DNA of 21,117 nt. Origin: a virus. Position numbers and translations under genes: made by a program. This document shows, piece after piece, positions 7,574-15,094 of the stretch. Position 1 is the stretch's first letter; each line of letters opens with the position of its first letter. The stretch lies in the IMG/VR virus record IMGVR_UViG_3300047163_000186, positions 1 through 21,117 of that record; one strand, 5' to 3'. Under the pieces are notes generated by a model. It was not told the origin of the DNA. It ran no database searches and worked only from the letters and a program-made list of their open reading frames with translations.

Positions 7574-8737
7574 TTATTCCTTGTAATCGCCGGGGTGAGC
7601 TTCGAGCCACGCTTGGGTGGCCTCGTCGGTGTCCGCGTATTTTTTTGCGCGGGTGTTGGGGGTCGGGCGAGACGCCGCGGGTGCAGCGCCTTGCGGAACG
7701 AGCGCCAAGGCCGGAGCCGGGGCGGGTTGCGCCGTCTGCGCATTGCGCGCGGCGGCGAGTGCTTCGTACATCGGCGCTTTGAGCGCCAACGCGTCGAGCA
7801 AACCTTTGCTGTTGTCTTGCGTCCAGAGCGCGCTTGCCGTGAGCTTGAGGTCCTCGAACAGTTGCGGGTCCGCAACGACGAACGGGTAGCGCTGGCTGAC
7901 GGTCGCGACTTCGTTATTGAACCGCGTGAGCGCCGCTTCTTTTTGGCGGTCGTTCTTCCACTGGGTAAGCTCGGTGATTTGGCGTTGCAGCGCCGGGTCG
8001 ACCGCTGGTTTCGCGGGAGCCGGTGCCGCGGCTGGTGCCGCTCCTTGTGGATTCTCCGAATCGAAGTAGCGCGCGCACGTGTCGAGGTACTCGCGCTTCT
8101 TCGGGTCCGACATGTACGCGTCGATGAACTTCGGAATTTCCGGGTCCGCCGTGATGCGCTCGACAATCGGGCCCCAGATTTCGCGCGCCTGCTCCGCGTT
8201 CATACGGAAAATTTGCTGGAAGCCTTCGGCCTCCGGCTTCAGCGCCTGTAGCGACACGCGCTCTTGCAGCGCGTCGACGATTTGTTGCCGCGTCCACTCG
8301 ACGCCATCGGCGAGCCCGATGCGTTCATCGGCTGCGTACGTCTTTGGAGCGGGTGTGGCTGGCTCGGCCGGTTTTTCGGTTGCGGCTGGCGCTTCCGTCG
8401 GCGGCGTGGCTTCCGGCGCGGGCGTCTCGGTTGGCGGGACGACTTCCGGCGCTGATACTTCTTCGGTGGGCGGCGTTTCCGGCTCGAGCGGAATCGGCGG
8501 CGTAATTGGCGCGGGGGCGGCGCTCTCGTCGAACTCGGCGCCTACGGGATGCTCCGCGAGCCACGCGTCGGTGACGGAAACGTCATCGGCCGCGGTCGTA
8601 GCGACAGCGGCTGGTGCGCCAATGGCGCTTGCGGGATCGTTAAGGGGCGCGAGTTTTCCGGTTGCGTCAACCGGAAGCGGAGCGATTTTATCCACGTGCT
8701 CTTTCGTTGGAGGTGATGTGCAAGGAGCGGACGGCAC
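7574..8737 (-). CDS. Scaffold-like protein (387 aa)
   Basis: It sits immediately upstream of the capsid gene and has the make-up of phage scaffolds: a long Pro/Ala/Thr/Glu-rich N-terminal half (about 1-160), helical central parts (QQIVDALQERVSLQALKPEA, NAEQAREIWGPIVERI, ALQRQITELTQWKNDRQKEA) and a basic/helical C-terminus. Two copies of an AWLxxHP motif occur, near residue 57 and near the C-terminus (AWLEAHPGDYKE). Start GTG 8737 is the longest option; GTG 8695 is also possible because the Shine-Dalgarno site is weak for both. Role: chaperoning capsid assembly, inferred from location and composition. Confidence 0.72.
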   Translation of the reverse strand: MPSAPCTSPPTKEHVDKIAPLPVDATGKLAPLNDPASAIGAPAAVATTAADDVSVTDAWLAEHPVGAEFDESAAPAPITPPIPLEPETPPTEEVSAPEVVPPTETPAPEATPPTEAPAATEKPAEPATPAPKTYAADERIGLADGVEWTRQQIVDALQERVSLQALKPEAEGFQQIFRMNAEQAREIWGPIVERITADPEIPKFIDAYMSDPKKREYLDTCARYFDSENPQGAAPAAAPAPAKPAVDPALQRQITELTQWKNDRQKEAALTRFNNEVATVSQRYPFVVADPQLFEDLKLTASALWTQDNSKGLLDALALKAPMYEALAAARNAQTAQPAPAPALALVPQGAAPAASRPTPNTRAKKYADTDEATQAWLEAHPGDYKE

Positions 8738-8764
8738 CGAAATGCCGCCCGCCGCTGATACGAG

Positions 8765-8902
8765 TTAGCGCTTCGAGTGACGCTTGCTCATACGTTTGCG
8801 CCCGCGACCGCCCTTGCGACCGACGTGGCGAGCGCCGCGTCGCAGTCCGCGTTCTTCTTTGCGCGACTTGGCGTGGTGCTTTTTGCTTTTACGCTTGGCC
8901 AT
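8765..8902 (-). CDS. Very basic 45-aa protein
   Basis: A short frame from ATG 8902 to TAA 8765, preceded by a strong AGGAGG about twelve bases upstream. The product is almost all Lys, Arg, His, Ser and Gly (MAKRKSKKHHAKSRKEERGL, then RRGARHVGRKGGRGRKRMSK). Such tiny highly charged proteins in head clusters can bind DNA or RNA, or line the capsid interior. No family is recognised. It is coupled to the scaffold-like gene 27 bases downstream. Confidence comes from the RBS and from the continuous basic sequence. Confidence 0.7.
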   Translation of the reverse strand: MAKRKSKKHHAKSRKEERGLRRGARHVGRKGGRGRKRMSKRHSKR

Positions 8903-8966
8903 TTTTCGATGTGTCCTCCTCTCCCAAGATTTCGAGAGGAGCGTAACGCGAGAGCGAAATAGCGCT

Positions 8967-8984
8967 CCCCCGTAAAATCACGGT
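8967..8984. repeat. 18-base repeat, copy 1 (CCCCCGTAAAATCACGGT)
   Basis: This 18-base sequence is identical to positions 13081-13098. On the minus strand it reads ACCGTGATTTTACGGGGG, a 4-bp stem CCGT/ACGG with a GATTTT loop followed by G's. It lies 7 bases after the stop of the MYGDLL gene, in an 88-base gap. Between this repeat and the 45-aa gene there are alternative small hairpins: GAGCG at 8952-8956 or GGAGCG at 8938-8943 can each pair with CGCTC(C) at 8963-8968. There is no T tract, so a terminator is not evident. Role unknown. Confidence 0.75.
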
Positions 8985-8990
8985 CGGCTT

Positions 8991-9383
8991 CTAAAAGCCG
9001 CCGACGCCACCGGAAACGGATGACGGCGACGGCACCGTCGTCGCGTCTGCGCCCGGCTTCGCGGGCTCGCCGAGGCCGGGCGACTTCGTGCCAGCCGCCT
9101 TCGCGACGGATTTGATTTGGTCGATCATCGTATCGACTTGCGCGCCGAGCGACGGGTAGTGCCCTTTCACTTCGCGCAGCGACATTACGGCGTTGTCGGC
9201 CGCCTCTTTCTTGTCCGTCGACGGATCGCCGGTCGGCATTGCGCCCGCGCCCGTGGGCGGCGGCGGCACGCCCGGCATCTTCGGCGGCGCGCCGAGCCCG
9301 GCGCCGAGCGCGGCGGCCTGCGGCGGCGGGCCGATTGGGGGAGCGCCTCCGGGCGCCGGTTGATTCAGTAGATCGCCGTACAT
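8991..9383 (-). CDS. MYGxLL-family small protein, copy 3 (130 aa)
   Basis: The N-terminus MYGDLLNQPAPGGAPPIGPP matches the start of two other proteins upstream (MYGQLL and MYGELL). The next part is Pro/Gly/Ala rich (to residue about 50). Then comes one helical region, KKEAADNAVMSLREVKGHYP and VDTMIDQIKSVAKAAG, and a low-complexity tail ending GGVGGF. Start ATG 9383 has AGGGAG at correct spacing. It lies directly downstream of the portal gene. No known family; it is a paralogous component of the portal block. Confidence 0.75.
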   Translation of the reverse strand: MYGDLLNQPAPGGAPPIGPPPQAAALGAGLGAPPKMPGVPPPPTGAGAMPTGDPSTDKKEAADNAVMSLREVKGHYPSLGAQVDTMIDQIKSVAKAAGTKSPGLGEPAKPGADATTVPSPSSVSGGVGGF

Positions 9384-9392
9384 GATGTCTCC

Positions 9393-11495
9393 CTAGCGTT
9401 GCTGGCGGGTCGAGCCCGTGTTGTTGTGCTGCGGCTGCGGCGCTTTGTGGCGTCGCGTTGGATTGGACGATTGCGCCGGGCCGGGCTTGCCCTTGCCCTT
9501 GGATGCCTGCGCGGCCATCTCTTGAGCTTTGTCCGCGGCTTCTTGTCGCTCCATGCGCGGAAGCTCGGTGCGGTAGCCCTCGATGCGCTGCTTGTCGTGC
9601 CACCAGCGGCGGTCGATGAGATGCTTGTCGTACATTTGCATCCACTTATTCCAAAGACCGGCGGGTGAGGACGACAGCGACGAAATGGGAACGACGCCGA
9701 ACTCGACCGAGCCTTGCAAGTCTTTGCGCCCGTACGTCTGCCAGTCGATATGCGTTGCCGACGACGGCTCGACTACCGCGCCTTCTTCGTCGACCTCGCG
9801 TTCGTGATCGGGACGACGCAATGGCCGCTGCCCGTTATCGAATTGCTGAATGAGCGCAACGCGCAGCTTGCCGATGCGGTTGATGCCGGACTCAAGGTTG
9901 CGCACCTTGAGGCGGATCGGCGCGGCGCCGGACTCTTGCAGTTGATCCATCGTCGCGAAGGCCGTGTTCGACGCTGGCAGCGCGCCGGTGACGGCATCAT
10001 TCACACCGGAGACTTCGCCCATCGCTTTTCCGATGATGCCGTAAAGCTCGAGGAATTGCGGCGGAATCGGCGGCTTCTCGAGCGGCGCGAGCGCGTCCAT
10101 GTCGTCCATCGCGATGATCGAGCCGGGCTTGTTTTTGATCGACGCAGCATTAACGCCCGAGCCCTTGCGGAGCTTGAACGACGGGTTGCCGGTCTTTTCG
10201 AGAATGTCGTAGACCTGCGAGACGATCCGGTTGAGCGCAACGGCGCAATCCTTGAGCGCCATCGTTTCGCCTTGGCCCCAAAACGCGCCGACGTTGTAGT
10301 CTTTCCACATGGCGAACGGGAAGCCGTCGGTTTGGAACGGCACCGGAATATCGCGCAGCAGAATACGGCCGCCCGCGATCATAACGAGTCGGCCGTTCGG
10401 GAACTTCTCGCGCCACGCGGTTTCCATAACGGGCTTCATTTTCGCTTTGCGAATCGGGCGAATGAACGGCATGCCGTCGATTTCCGAAATTTCCGCGCGG
10501 CGGCCGACGATTTCCAATTCGTACTCGCCGTCGGCGCCGATGACCGGCTCCATCTTTGGCTTGCCGTTCACGTACTTCGGGCGTTCGTACATTTCGAGCG
10601 AGTCGTCGCGCAACCAGTATTCGCAGACTTCGACGGTATCGCCGTCCTCGTCCATGTACTCTGGCCCCGGCGACGTCCATTGCGGCGCGCTGATGTTGCC
10701 GTTGACGTTTTGCGCCGAGATGATGCGCTCGGTTTCGTTGATGTCGCCTTCGCGAATGTAATCGCGGTCGCGGTCGCGGCCCTTGCCGATACGCATGCCA
10801 CGCACGCCCCATGCAGCGCGCGCCTGCGTCGGGAAGTTGCGACGGACCCAGCCCATCGTTTGCTCCTCGACGTGAATCACGTACTCGGCATCTTCGATAC
10901 ACGTTGCCGTGCGATTCGTGAAAATGCGATACGGCACAATCGGTGCAGCAAGGTGCTTCCCGCGACCGCCGTTGCCGTACGGGTCGTAGGTGATCTTCAT
11001 AAACGCCGTGCCCCAGATGAGGCCGAACAGAACAAACTGCGAGAGCTTCTCTTGCATGTTGTTCTCGTCCCAATCGCGGTCGACGAGCTTCTTGAGGAGG
11101 TCGGCGGCATCTTCGGAGCCAGGCACCGTCGGCTCGATCATAATGCGCGGCTTGTTGTCGGTCATTACCGCTTGCATGAACGTGATGAACGAGCGAATTT
11201 TGTTGACGGTGATCTTCGCGCGCCATGACGGCCACTTCGTCGGCCACACGTTGCCGATGTAGAGGTCCCACGCGATGTCGAACGTCTCGTACGGCTCGCG
11301 CGCCTTGCGGGCGTCGTCGTAGAGGTTCGCGCAGTAGCGAACGATCTTGAACTTTTCTTTTTCTTCTTCGGTTAGCTCCGGCGAATCGTCGTCGTCGTCG
11401 TAATCGCGCTTACGCCCTTTTTCTTCTTGCTGCGAAAGCCAAACTGCGTGCGAGAGTAGACCGGAGCGCTCCCCCATCGCGCTTTCGAGAGGCAT
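9393..11495 (-). CDS. Portal protein (700 aa)
   Basis: The portal forms the dodecameric DNA-entry channel at one capsid vertex. Location between terminase and capsid genes and length near 700 fit podovirus portals. Seen motifs: a charged N-terminus (DYDDDDDSPELTEEEKEKFK), WPSWRAKITVNKIRSFITFM, TDNKPRIMIEPTVPGSEDAA, WDENNMQEKLSQFVLFGLIW, GLIWGTAFMKITYDPYGNGG, and later GSGVNAASIKNKPGSIIAMD, GVNDAVTGALPASNTAFATM and LQESGAAPIRLKVRNLESGI, the clip/stem-like region. The C-terminus is basic and Gln/Asn rich. Start ATG 11495; an in-frame ATG at 11477 is an alternative since the Shine-Dalgarno site is weak. Confidence 0.9.
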   Translation of the reverse strand: MPLESAMGERSGLLSHAVWLSQQEEKGRKRDYDDDDDSPELTEEEKEKFKIVRYCANLYDDARKAREPYETFDIAWDLYIGNVWPTKWPSWRAKITVNKIRSFITFMQAVMTDNKPRIMIEPTVPGSEDAADLLKKLVDRDWDENNMQEKLSQFVLFGLIWGTAFMKITYDPYGNGGRGKHLAAPIVPYRIFTNRTATCIEDAEYVIHVEEQTMGWVRRNFPTQARAAWGVRGMRIGKGRDRDRDYIREGDINETERIISAQNVNGNISAPQWTSPGPEYMDEDGDTVEVCEYWLRDDSLEMYERPKYVNGKPKMEPVIGADGEYELEIVGRRAEISEIDGMPFIRPIRKAKMKPVMETAWREKFPNGRLVMIAGGRILLRDIPVPFQTDGFPFAMWKDYNVGAFWGQGETMALKDCAVALNRIVSQVYDILEKTGNPSFKLRKGSGVNAASIKNKPGSIIAMDDMDALAPLEKPPIPPQFLELYGIIGKAMGEVSGVNDAVTGALPASNTAFATMDQLQESGAAPIRLKVRNLESGINRIGKLRVALIQQFDNGQRPLRRPDHEREVDEEGAVVEPSSATHIDWQTYGRKDLQGSVEFGVVPISSLSSSPAGLWNKWMQMYDKHLIDRRWWHDKQRIEGYRTELPRMERQEAADKAQEMAAQASKGKGKPGPAQSSNPTRRHKAPQPQHNNTGSTRQQR

Positions 11496-11496
11496 G

Positions 11497-11856
11497 CTAT
11501 GGGGCCGTCACCACGCAGTATACACGATACACGTTCACCGGCGCGCTTCCATTCGCGGCTGAGAGCGCGATGGCCGCAACGCGTGCAGCCTCGAGCGGAT
11601 ACACGGTACCGGCGTTTTGAAGCTGCACGACAAATTGGATGACGCCGGTAGACGGCATATCAACCTTCGTTGGTTGTAGCGCCGTTGCGGCCGTGACTAC
11701 TTGGTCGACCTGCGCGACCTGCACCGGCGCGTTTACGTTTGCGGCCGACAGCGCTACCGCCGCGGCGAGCGCACTGAATCCCGGGAGCGGCGTTTGCGCG
11801 TTCGCGAGCGACACGAACCACTGGACGTCGATTGGCTGTTGCGAAATGGTTGGCAT
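11497..11856 (-). CDS. Internally duplicated 119-aa protein
   Basis: The protein consists of two similar halves of about 45 residues. The first has VQWFVSLANAQT, ALAAAVALSAANVNAPVQV and VDQVVTA. The second has IQFVVQLQNAGT, AARVAAIALSAANGSAPVNV and VYCVVTA. It has almost no charged residues and looks like a beta-strand/helix/strand repeat. Start ATG 11856 is 4 bases after the preceding gene, and the stop is one base from the portal start. Function unknown; position suggests a portal- or packaging-associated role. Confidence 0.75.
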   Translation of the reverse strand: MPTISQQPIDVQWFVSLANAQTPLPGFSALAAAVALSAANVNAPVQVAQVDQVVTAATALQPTKVDMPSTGVIQFVVQLQNAGTVYPLEAARVAAIALSAANGSAPVNVYRVYCVVTAP

Positions 11857-11859
11857 TGC

Positions 11860-12225
11860 TTACTCCCGCGCTTTCGCGATTTCTTTGAGGTGCGTGACGT
11901 TCTCTTGCTTCCACTGGTGGTACGGCTGAACGCCCGTGTACGAAGCGCCCTTTTTCAAATCCTCACGGCTGATTTTTCCCGCCGCGTAGTCCGCGGCGAG
12001 CGCCTTCATAAACGCCTCTTGGTGCGCTTCGTACGCGGCGCGATGCGCGGCTTCGTTCGCGGCGACGGCTTCTTCGGACGGCGGCGGCGGCATTGCGCCC
12101 GCTGCTCCGCCGGGTGCGGGCGTCGGCGTTGGCGCAGGCGTGGGCGGCTCAATCGGCTGCGGATAGCCCTTGATCGCGGGCGGGGCGCCGAGCGGGCCTG
12201 CCCCACCGAGTAGTTGGCCGTACAT
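11860..12225 (-). CDS. MYGxLL-family small protein, copy 2 (121 aa)
   Basis: It starts MYGQLLGGAGPLGAPPAIKG, close to the next gene upstream. Residues 20-50 are Pro/Ala/Thr rich, and 50-121 are helical and charged (SEEAVAANEAAHRAAYEAHQ, AGKISREDLKKG, VQPYHQWKQENVTHLKEIAK). Start ATG 12225 overlaps the upstream TAA as TAATG. It shares its N-terminal module with the proteins encoded at 12225-12626 and 8991-9383. No known family. Confidence 0.78.
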   Translation of the reverse strand: MYGQLLGGAGPLGAPPAIKGYPQPIEPPTPAPTPTPAPGGAAGAMPPPPSEEAVAANEAAHRAAYEAHQEAFMKALAADYAAGKISREDLKKGASYTGVQPYHQWKQENVTHLKEIAKARE

Positions 12226-12626
12226 TACGAACCCCCGTTTGCCGGGCCGAATCCCGGAATGCCGCCGCCGGGCGTCACTTTATCAACGTCCGTCCACATC
12301 GAACCCTGCGGCTTTCGCATTGTGCCGGGGTCGGTTGCGCCTGGGATTTTTCCGTAAATCTTAAATAGCGTCTCAAATGCTTTGCTTGCTTCACGGTCTT
12401 GTGGCGTCGGGTCATCGCCGCCTGACGTGAGCATCTTCATGTAGTTGCCATGCTGTTTTTGCGCGTGCTCGAGCGCCGCAAGCGCATCGTTGCGTTGCTT
12501 GTGAAAGTGCATTTGGTCGGCAGACTTCTGTCCAGCCGGTGCCGCAATGATTGGCGCTTGAACGCCTTTAATCGCCGGAGGCGCTCCGAGCGGAGACTCG
12601 TTTGGCGAGAGAAGCTCGCCGTACAT
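12225..12626 (-). CDS. MYGxLL-family small protein, copy 1 (133 aa)
   Basis: It starts MYGELLSPNESPLGAPPAIK, almost the same N-terminal module as the downstream gene. A helical part (MHFHKQRNDALAALEHAQKQ and NYMKML) follows, then a charged stretch DDPTPQDREASKAFETLFKI, and a Gly/Pro-rich end. The ATG at 12626 overlaps the preceding stop (TAATG); although the frame is open further upstream, that region belongs to the FmdB-like gene in another frame. No known family. Confidence 0.78.
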   Translation of the reverse strand: MYGELLSPNESPLGAPPAIKGVQAPIIAAPAGQKSADQMHFHKQRNDALAALEHAQKQHGNYMKMLTSGGDDPTPQDREASKAFETLFKIYGKIPGATDPGTMRKPQGSMWTDVDKVTPGGGIPGFGPANGGS

Positions 12627-13048
12627 TAGCGGCCCACCGAACGATATGCGCCGCCGGAGAGCGGCTCGAGCCCGGCGCGCTTTGCGATTTCGCGAGCGTT
12701 GCGGTTGGTGGCGACTTCGTTGTGCGTGATCGGCCGGTACGCGAGCTTCGGCTTGCCGTCCTCGCGCGTGCCGATGATTGTCTCTACACCTGGCAGGCCC
12801 ATGTTGAAGTCTGCCGTGCCGTCTTGGCGGCGCGCCTCCGATGGCGCCGACTCGCCGCCGCACGACATGCGCATGCCGGGAATCGTCAGCGCCGTAATGA
12901 CCTGCTCGACCGGCGCGAAGCACCGGCGCTTCCGGCCGCCGCGGTAGGCATTGCGTGGCGGAGCCGCTTCGCAAGAAAGCGGCTCGCCGATGCGGCGAAA
13001 TACCTCGTGGGTCCCGTGCTCGGGGCAGCGACAGTCGTAGCGTGGCAC
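12626..13048 (-). CDS. FmdB-like zinc-ribbon protein (140 aa)
   Basis: The N-terminus (from GTG 13048) reads VPRYDCRCPEHGTHEVFRRI, matching the start of the FmdB-type zinc ribbon (PxYxYxCxxCG) with a His in the second position of the first pair. Further cysteines (LSCEA, RRCFAP, MSCGG) may complete it. The remainder contains FNMGLPGVETIIGTREDGKP and a short helical end (NAREIAKRAGLEPLSGGAYR). The GTG has no clear Shine-Dalgarno site; no better start exists without reading past the terL stop. Family resemblance moderate; function, perhaps nucleic-acid or protein binding, is inference. Confidence 0.65.
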   Translation of the reverse strand: MPRYDCRCPEHGTHEVFRRIGEPLSCEAAPPRNAYRGGRKRRCFAPVEQVITALTIPGMRMSCGGESAPSEARRQDGTADFNMGLPGVETIIGTREDGKPKLAYRPITHNEVATNRNAREIAKRAGLEPLSGGAYRSVGR

Positions 13049-13080
13049 GCAACCATAGTGCCAAGCGTCAACAAAAGGAG

Positions 13081-13098
13081 CCCCCGTAAAATCACGGT
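13081..13098. repeat. 18-base repeat, copy 2 (CCCCCGTAAAATCACGGT)
   Basis: Identical to 8967-8984. On the minus strand its last A coincides with the TAA stop of terL, so it follows that stop directly, much as copy 1 follows the stop of the MYGDLL gene within 7 bases. The two copies bracket the portal block of six genes. A small CCGT/ACGG stem-loop can form. Role unknown; candidates are a processing site, a regulatory element or a recombination remnant. Confidence 0.75.
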
Positions 13099-14891
13099 TA
13101 GTAGTCGTCGCTGCTCCAAAAGAGCCCCTCGTCGAGCGATTCGTCGTCGATGTCGCGCGCTTGCACGCCCGGCGCAATGTAGCGCGTGGGGTCCACGAAC
13201 GGATCGAACGTCGGTAGGTCGGGGTCGTAATACGAATCGACCTCGACCTCCTCGACGTCCGTCTCGCCCGGGATGATCGACGACCGCAAGCGCATCATTG
13301 CGCACAAAATTTGAAACGCCGATACCATGTCGTCGTGCCGCCCGGCGGCGCCGCCATAGGAGCCCGCGTCGCCGAAGTTGTCGAGTTGCCGGTACGTCGA
13401 CATTTCGAGAACGAGGTCTTGGTCCGGCACGTCGATTTTATCATCGTCGATCATGCGCAGCGTTGCGCCAATCATGTACGGTTTCGTTTTCGAATCGCTC
13501 TGCCAGCCGAGGCTCGACGTCGCTTTCATCTTCGTCTTGCCGAACGGTTGCCAACGGTACACGCGGTAGAGGTTCTTGTCGTCGCAGTAGACGCACATGG
13601 CCGAGCCGGGGCCTGTCCATTCCGGCACAAGCTCCGGTGCCGTTACGCTCTCGCCGACTTGGTAGCGCAATCCCCAGCATAGCGCCGCGGCGACTTCGCC
13701 GAACGCAATCGGGTTAATGTGCCCGCGCCACGTCATAATGAGTTCGTCGCGCTCGAGTTCGTTCAGCACGCCGACCATGATGACGGAGTAGTCGCCGTCG
13801 CGCGACTCAGGGTTGCCGCCGCCGACGTCGCACGTCACGATGATTCGCTCGCCGCGCGTCGGCCAGCGATAGACCTTGAGATTGTTGTACGTGTTCTCAT
13901 TGACGTGCGGCTCAAAGCCGAGAGCGCGCGCTTGCCCCTTCGTGTAGAAATGCGGGCGACGCACCAATTCGTGAATCGGCTCCGACTCGTTTTTCGCGTC
14001 GCTGACGCCCCAGTACACGTCGCCCGACCAGATCGGCTCGCGCACGTTCGACATGAGCCGCTTGATCGACTTGCGTCCGAACACGGAGTTGCCGGAGAGT
14101 AAGAACGCCGTCGCAAGATCGGTCGGGTATTCCTGATCGAACATGTCCTCGTCGCGGTTGAACGTCGGACCCGCCAGCATCATGCGCCGCCAGTTCAATT
14201 GCTCGAGCGAAATGTGCGGGAAGCGGCGAAGCAGATCGCGTTCCGTGCCGTTGAGTTGCTTGCCGAATGCGATGCGCTTCTCGTCCGACTCAAACGGAAC
14301 CGCGAAGCTCTGCGTCATCTCGTGCCACGGGATGAACACCAGTCGCATTTCGCCGTATTGCGTATCCTTGCGTGCCTGCGCATCCATGCATTGCTCGTAG
14401 AACCAGCGCCCGCGACCCTCTTGTCCGTTCGGCGTCGACTCGATGTAGAGCGCGGAATGGGCTTCGCTTGAGAGTGTTGGGTAGAGCGAACGGAAAAGCT
14501 CGTGGCCGTCGACGTAACGCGACGCTTCCGTTGCGTGAATGTTTTGGAAGCCGTAGCCGAGGAAGGCGTCGATGGAGCGCGCGGTCGCGACGTAGATGCC
14601 CGAGTCGAGCGGCGGCGCAAACAACAGCCGGTCCTTCGGCGGGTTGTTGTTGTACTCGGGAGGCAGCGGCGGGCGCACCATGATGCGCTGACCGGCAAGC
14701 TCGAAATACTCCGGCGACTCTTTCCAGAATCGCGTGTACATGCCGAGGACGTTTTCCGACGGGTTCTTTTCGTTTGCGACGATTAGCGACTTCGAGTATT
14801 CGTTCGTCGTCGTATCGTCGTAAATGAGCGATGAGACGCCGGTCGACAGACCGGCGCGGCGAGCTTTACAGATAACGATTCGCACGGGCAT
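13098..14891 (-). CDS. terL: Large terminase (TerL), packaging ATPase and nuclease; N-terminus likely truncated by the ATG call
   Basis: The motor subunit that cuts the concatemer and pumps DNA into the head. Residue numbers are from ATG 14891. Walker A-like CKARRAGLST lies at 8-17, acidic Walker-B-like HATE at 119-122, and a coupling-type motif ESTPNG at 151-156. The nuclease half has CDVGGG at about 354 (catalytic Asp), SRDGDYSV at about 363-370 and GRHDDMVSAF near residue 530. Having Walker A only eight residues from the start is abnormal: homologues carry an adenine-binding region before it, and the same frame is open for about 65 more codons upstream (separate entry). The gene follows the duplicated acidic protein and ends next to the 18-base repeat. 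Confidence 0.92.
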   Translation of the reverse strand: MPVRIVICKARRAGLSTGVSSLIYDDTTTNEYSKSLIVANEKNPSENVLGMYTRFWKESPEYFELAGQRIMVRPPLPPEYNNNPPKDRLLFAPPLDSGIYVATARSIDAFLGYGFQNIHATEASRYVDGHELFRSLYPTLSSEAHSALYIESTPNGQEGRGRWFYEQCMDAQARKDTQYGEMRLVFIPWHEMTQSFAVPFESDEKRIAFGKQLNGTERDLLRRFPHISLEQLNWRRMMLAGPTFNRDEDMFDQEYPTDLATAFLLSGNSVFGRKSIKRLMSNVREPIWSGDVYWGVSDAKNESEPIHELVRRPHFYTKGQARALGFEPHVNENTYNNLKVYRWPTRGERIIVTCDVGGGNPESRDGDYSVIMVGVLNELERDELIMTWRGHINPIAFGEVAAALCWGLRYQVGESVTAPELVPEWTGPGSAMCVYCDDKNLYRVYRWQPFGKTKMKATSSLGWQSDSKTKPYMIGATLRMIDDDKIDVPDQDLVLEMSTYRQLDNFGDAGSYGGAAGRHDDMVSAFQILCAMMRLRSSIIPGETDVEEVEVDSYYDPDLPTFDPFVDPTRYIAPGVQARDIDDESLDEGLFWSSDDY

Positions 14892-15094
14892 GCGATGATC
14901 GCGAAACCAGCGGTAGTCGCGATAGAGGCGAAGCTGCGCCTCGTTGTAGCGCAGCGGGATGACTTTCCGGTTTTGCGCAGCGAGAATCTTGAAGCTGTTC
15001 TCGATGCGGAATCGCTCGTCGGTTGCGTAGCGATTAAGAAGCTGCCGGGCGCGCTCGGCGTCAGCAGCTACGTTCGCAGGTTGTCGTTATTCAC
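14892..15094 (-). other. Likely N-terminal coding part of TerL, no in-frame start: frameshift or sequence error candidate
   Basis: In the TerL frame codons continue open from 15086 down to 14892. The predicted residues include RIENSFKILAAQNRKVIPLR, then YNEAQLRLYRDYRWFRDH, which read like a terminase N-terminus before Walker A. No ATG, GTG or TTG occurs in this stretch. A GTG at 15094 overlaps the upstream gene's TAG (TAGTG), as the other couplings do, but it opens a different frame that stops after eight codons (at 15068). A -1 shift or a one-base sequencing error would join them. Confidence 0.6.

Noticed and set aside
7235-8251. Plus-strand frame (338 aa) opposite capsid and scaffold genes
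   Set aside because: Antisense shadow; composition very Arg/Leu/Val/Ala rich with no motif.
8952-8968. Hairpin GAGCG/CGCTC near the first 18-base repeat as a terminator
   Set aside because: Stem too short and no T tract.
9714-11228. Long plus-strand open frame (504 aa) opposite the portal gene
   Set aside because: Antisense to the portal, Arg/Ala/Val-rich with no domain pattern; typical shadow frame in GC-rich DNA.
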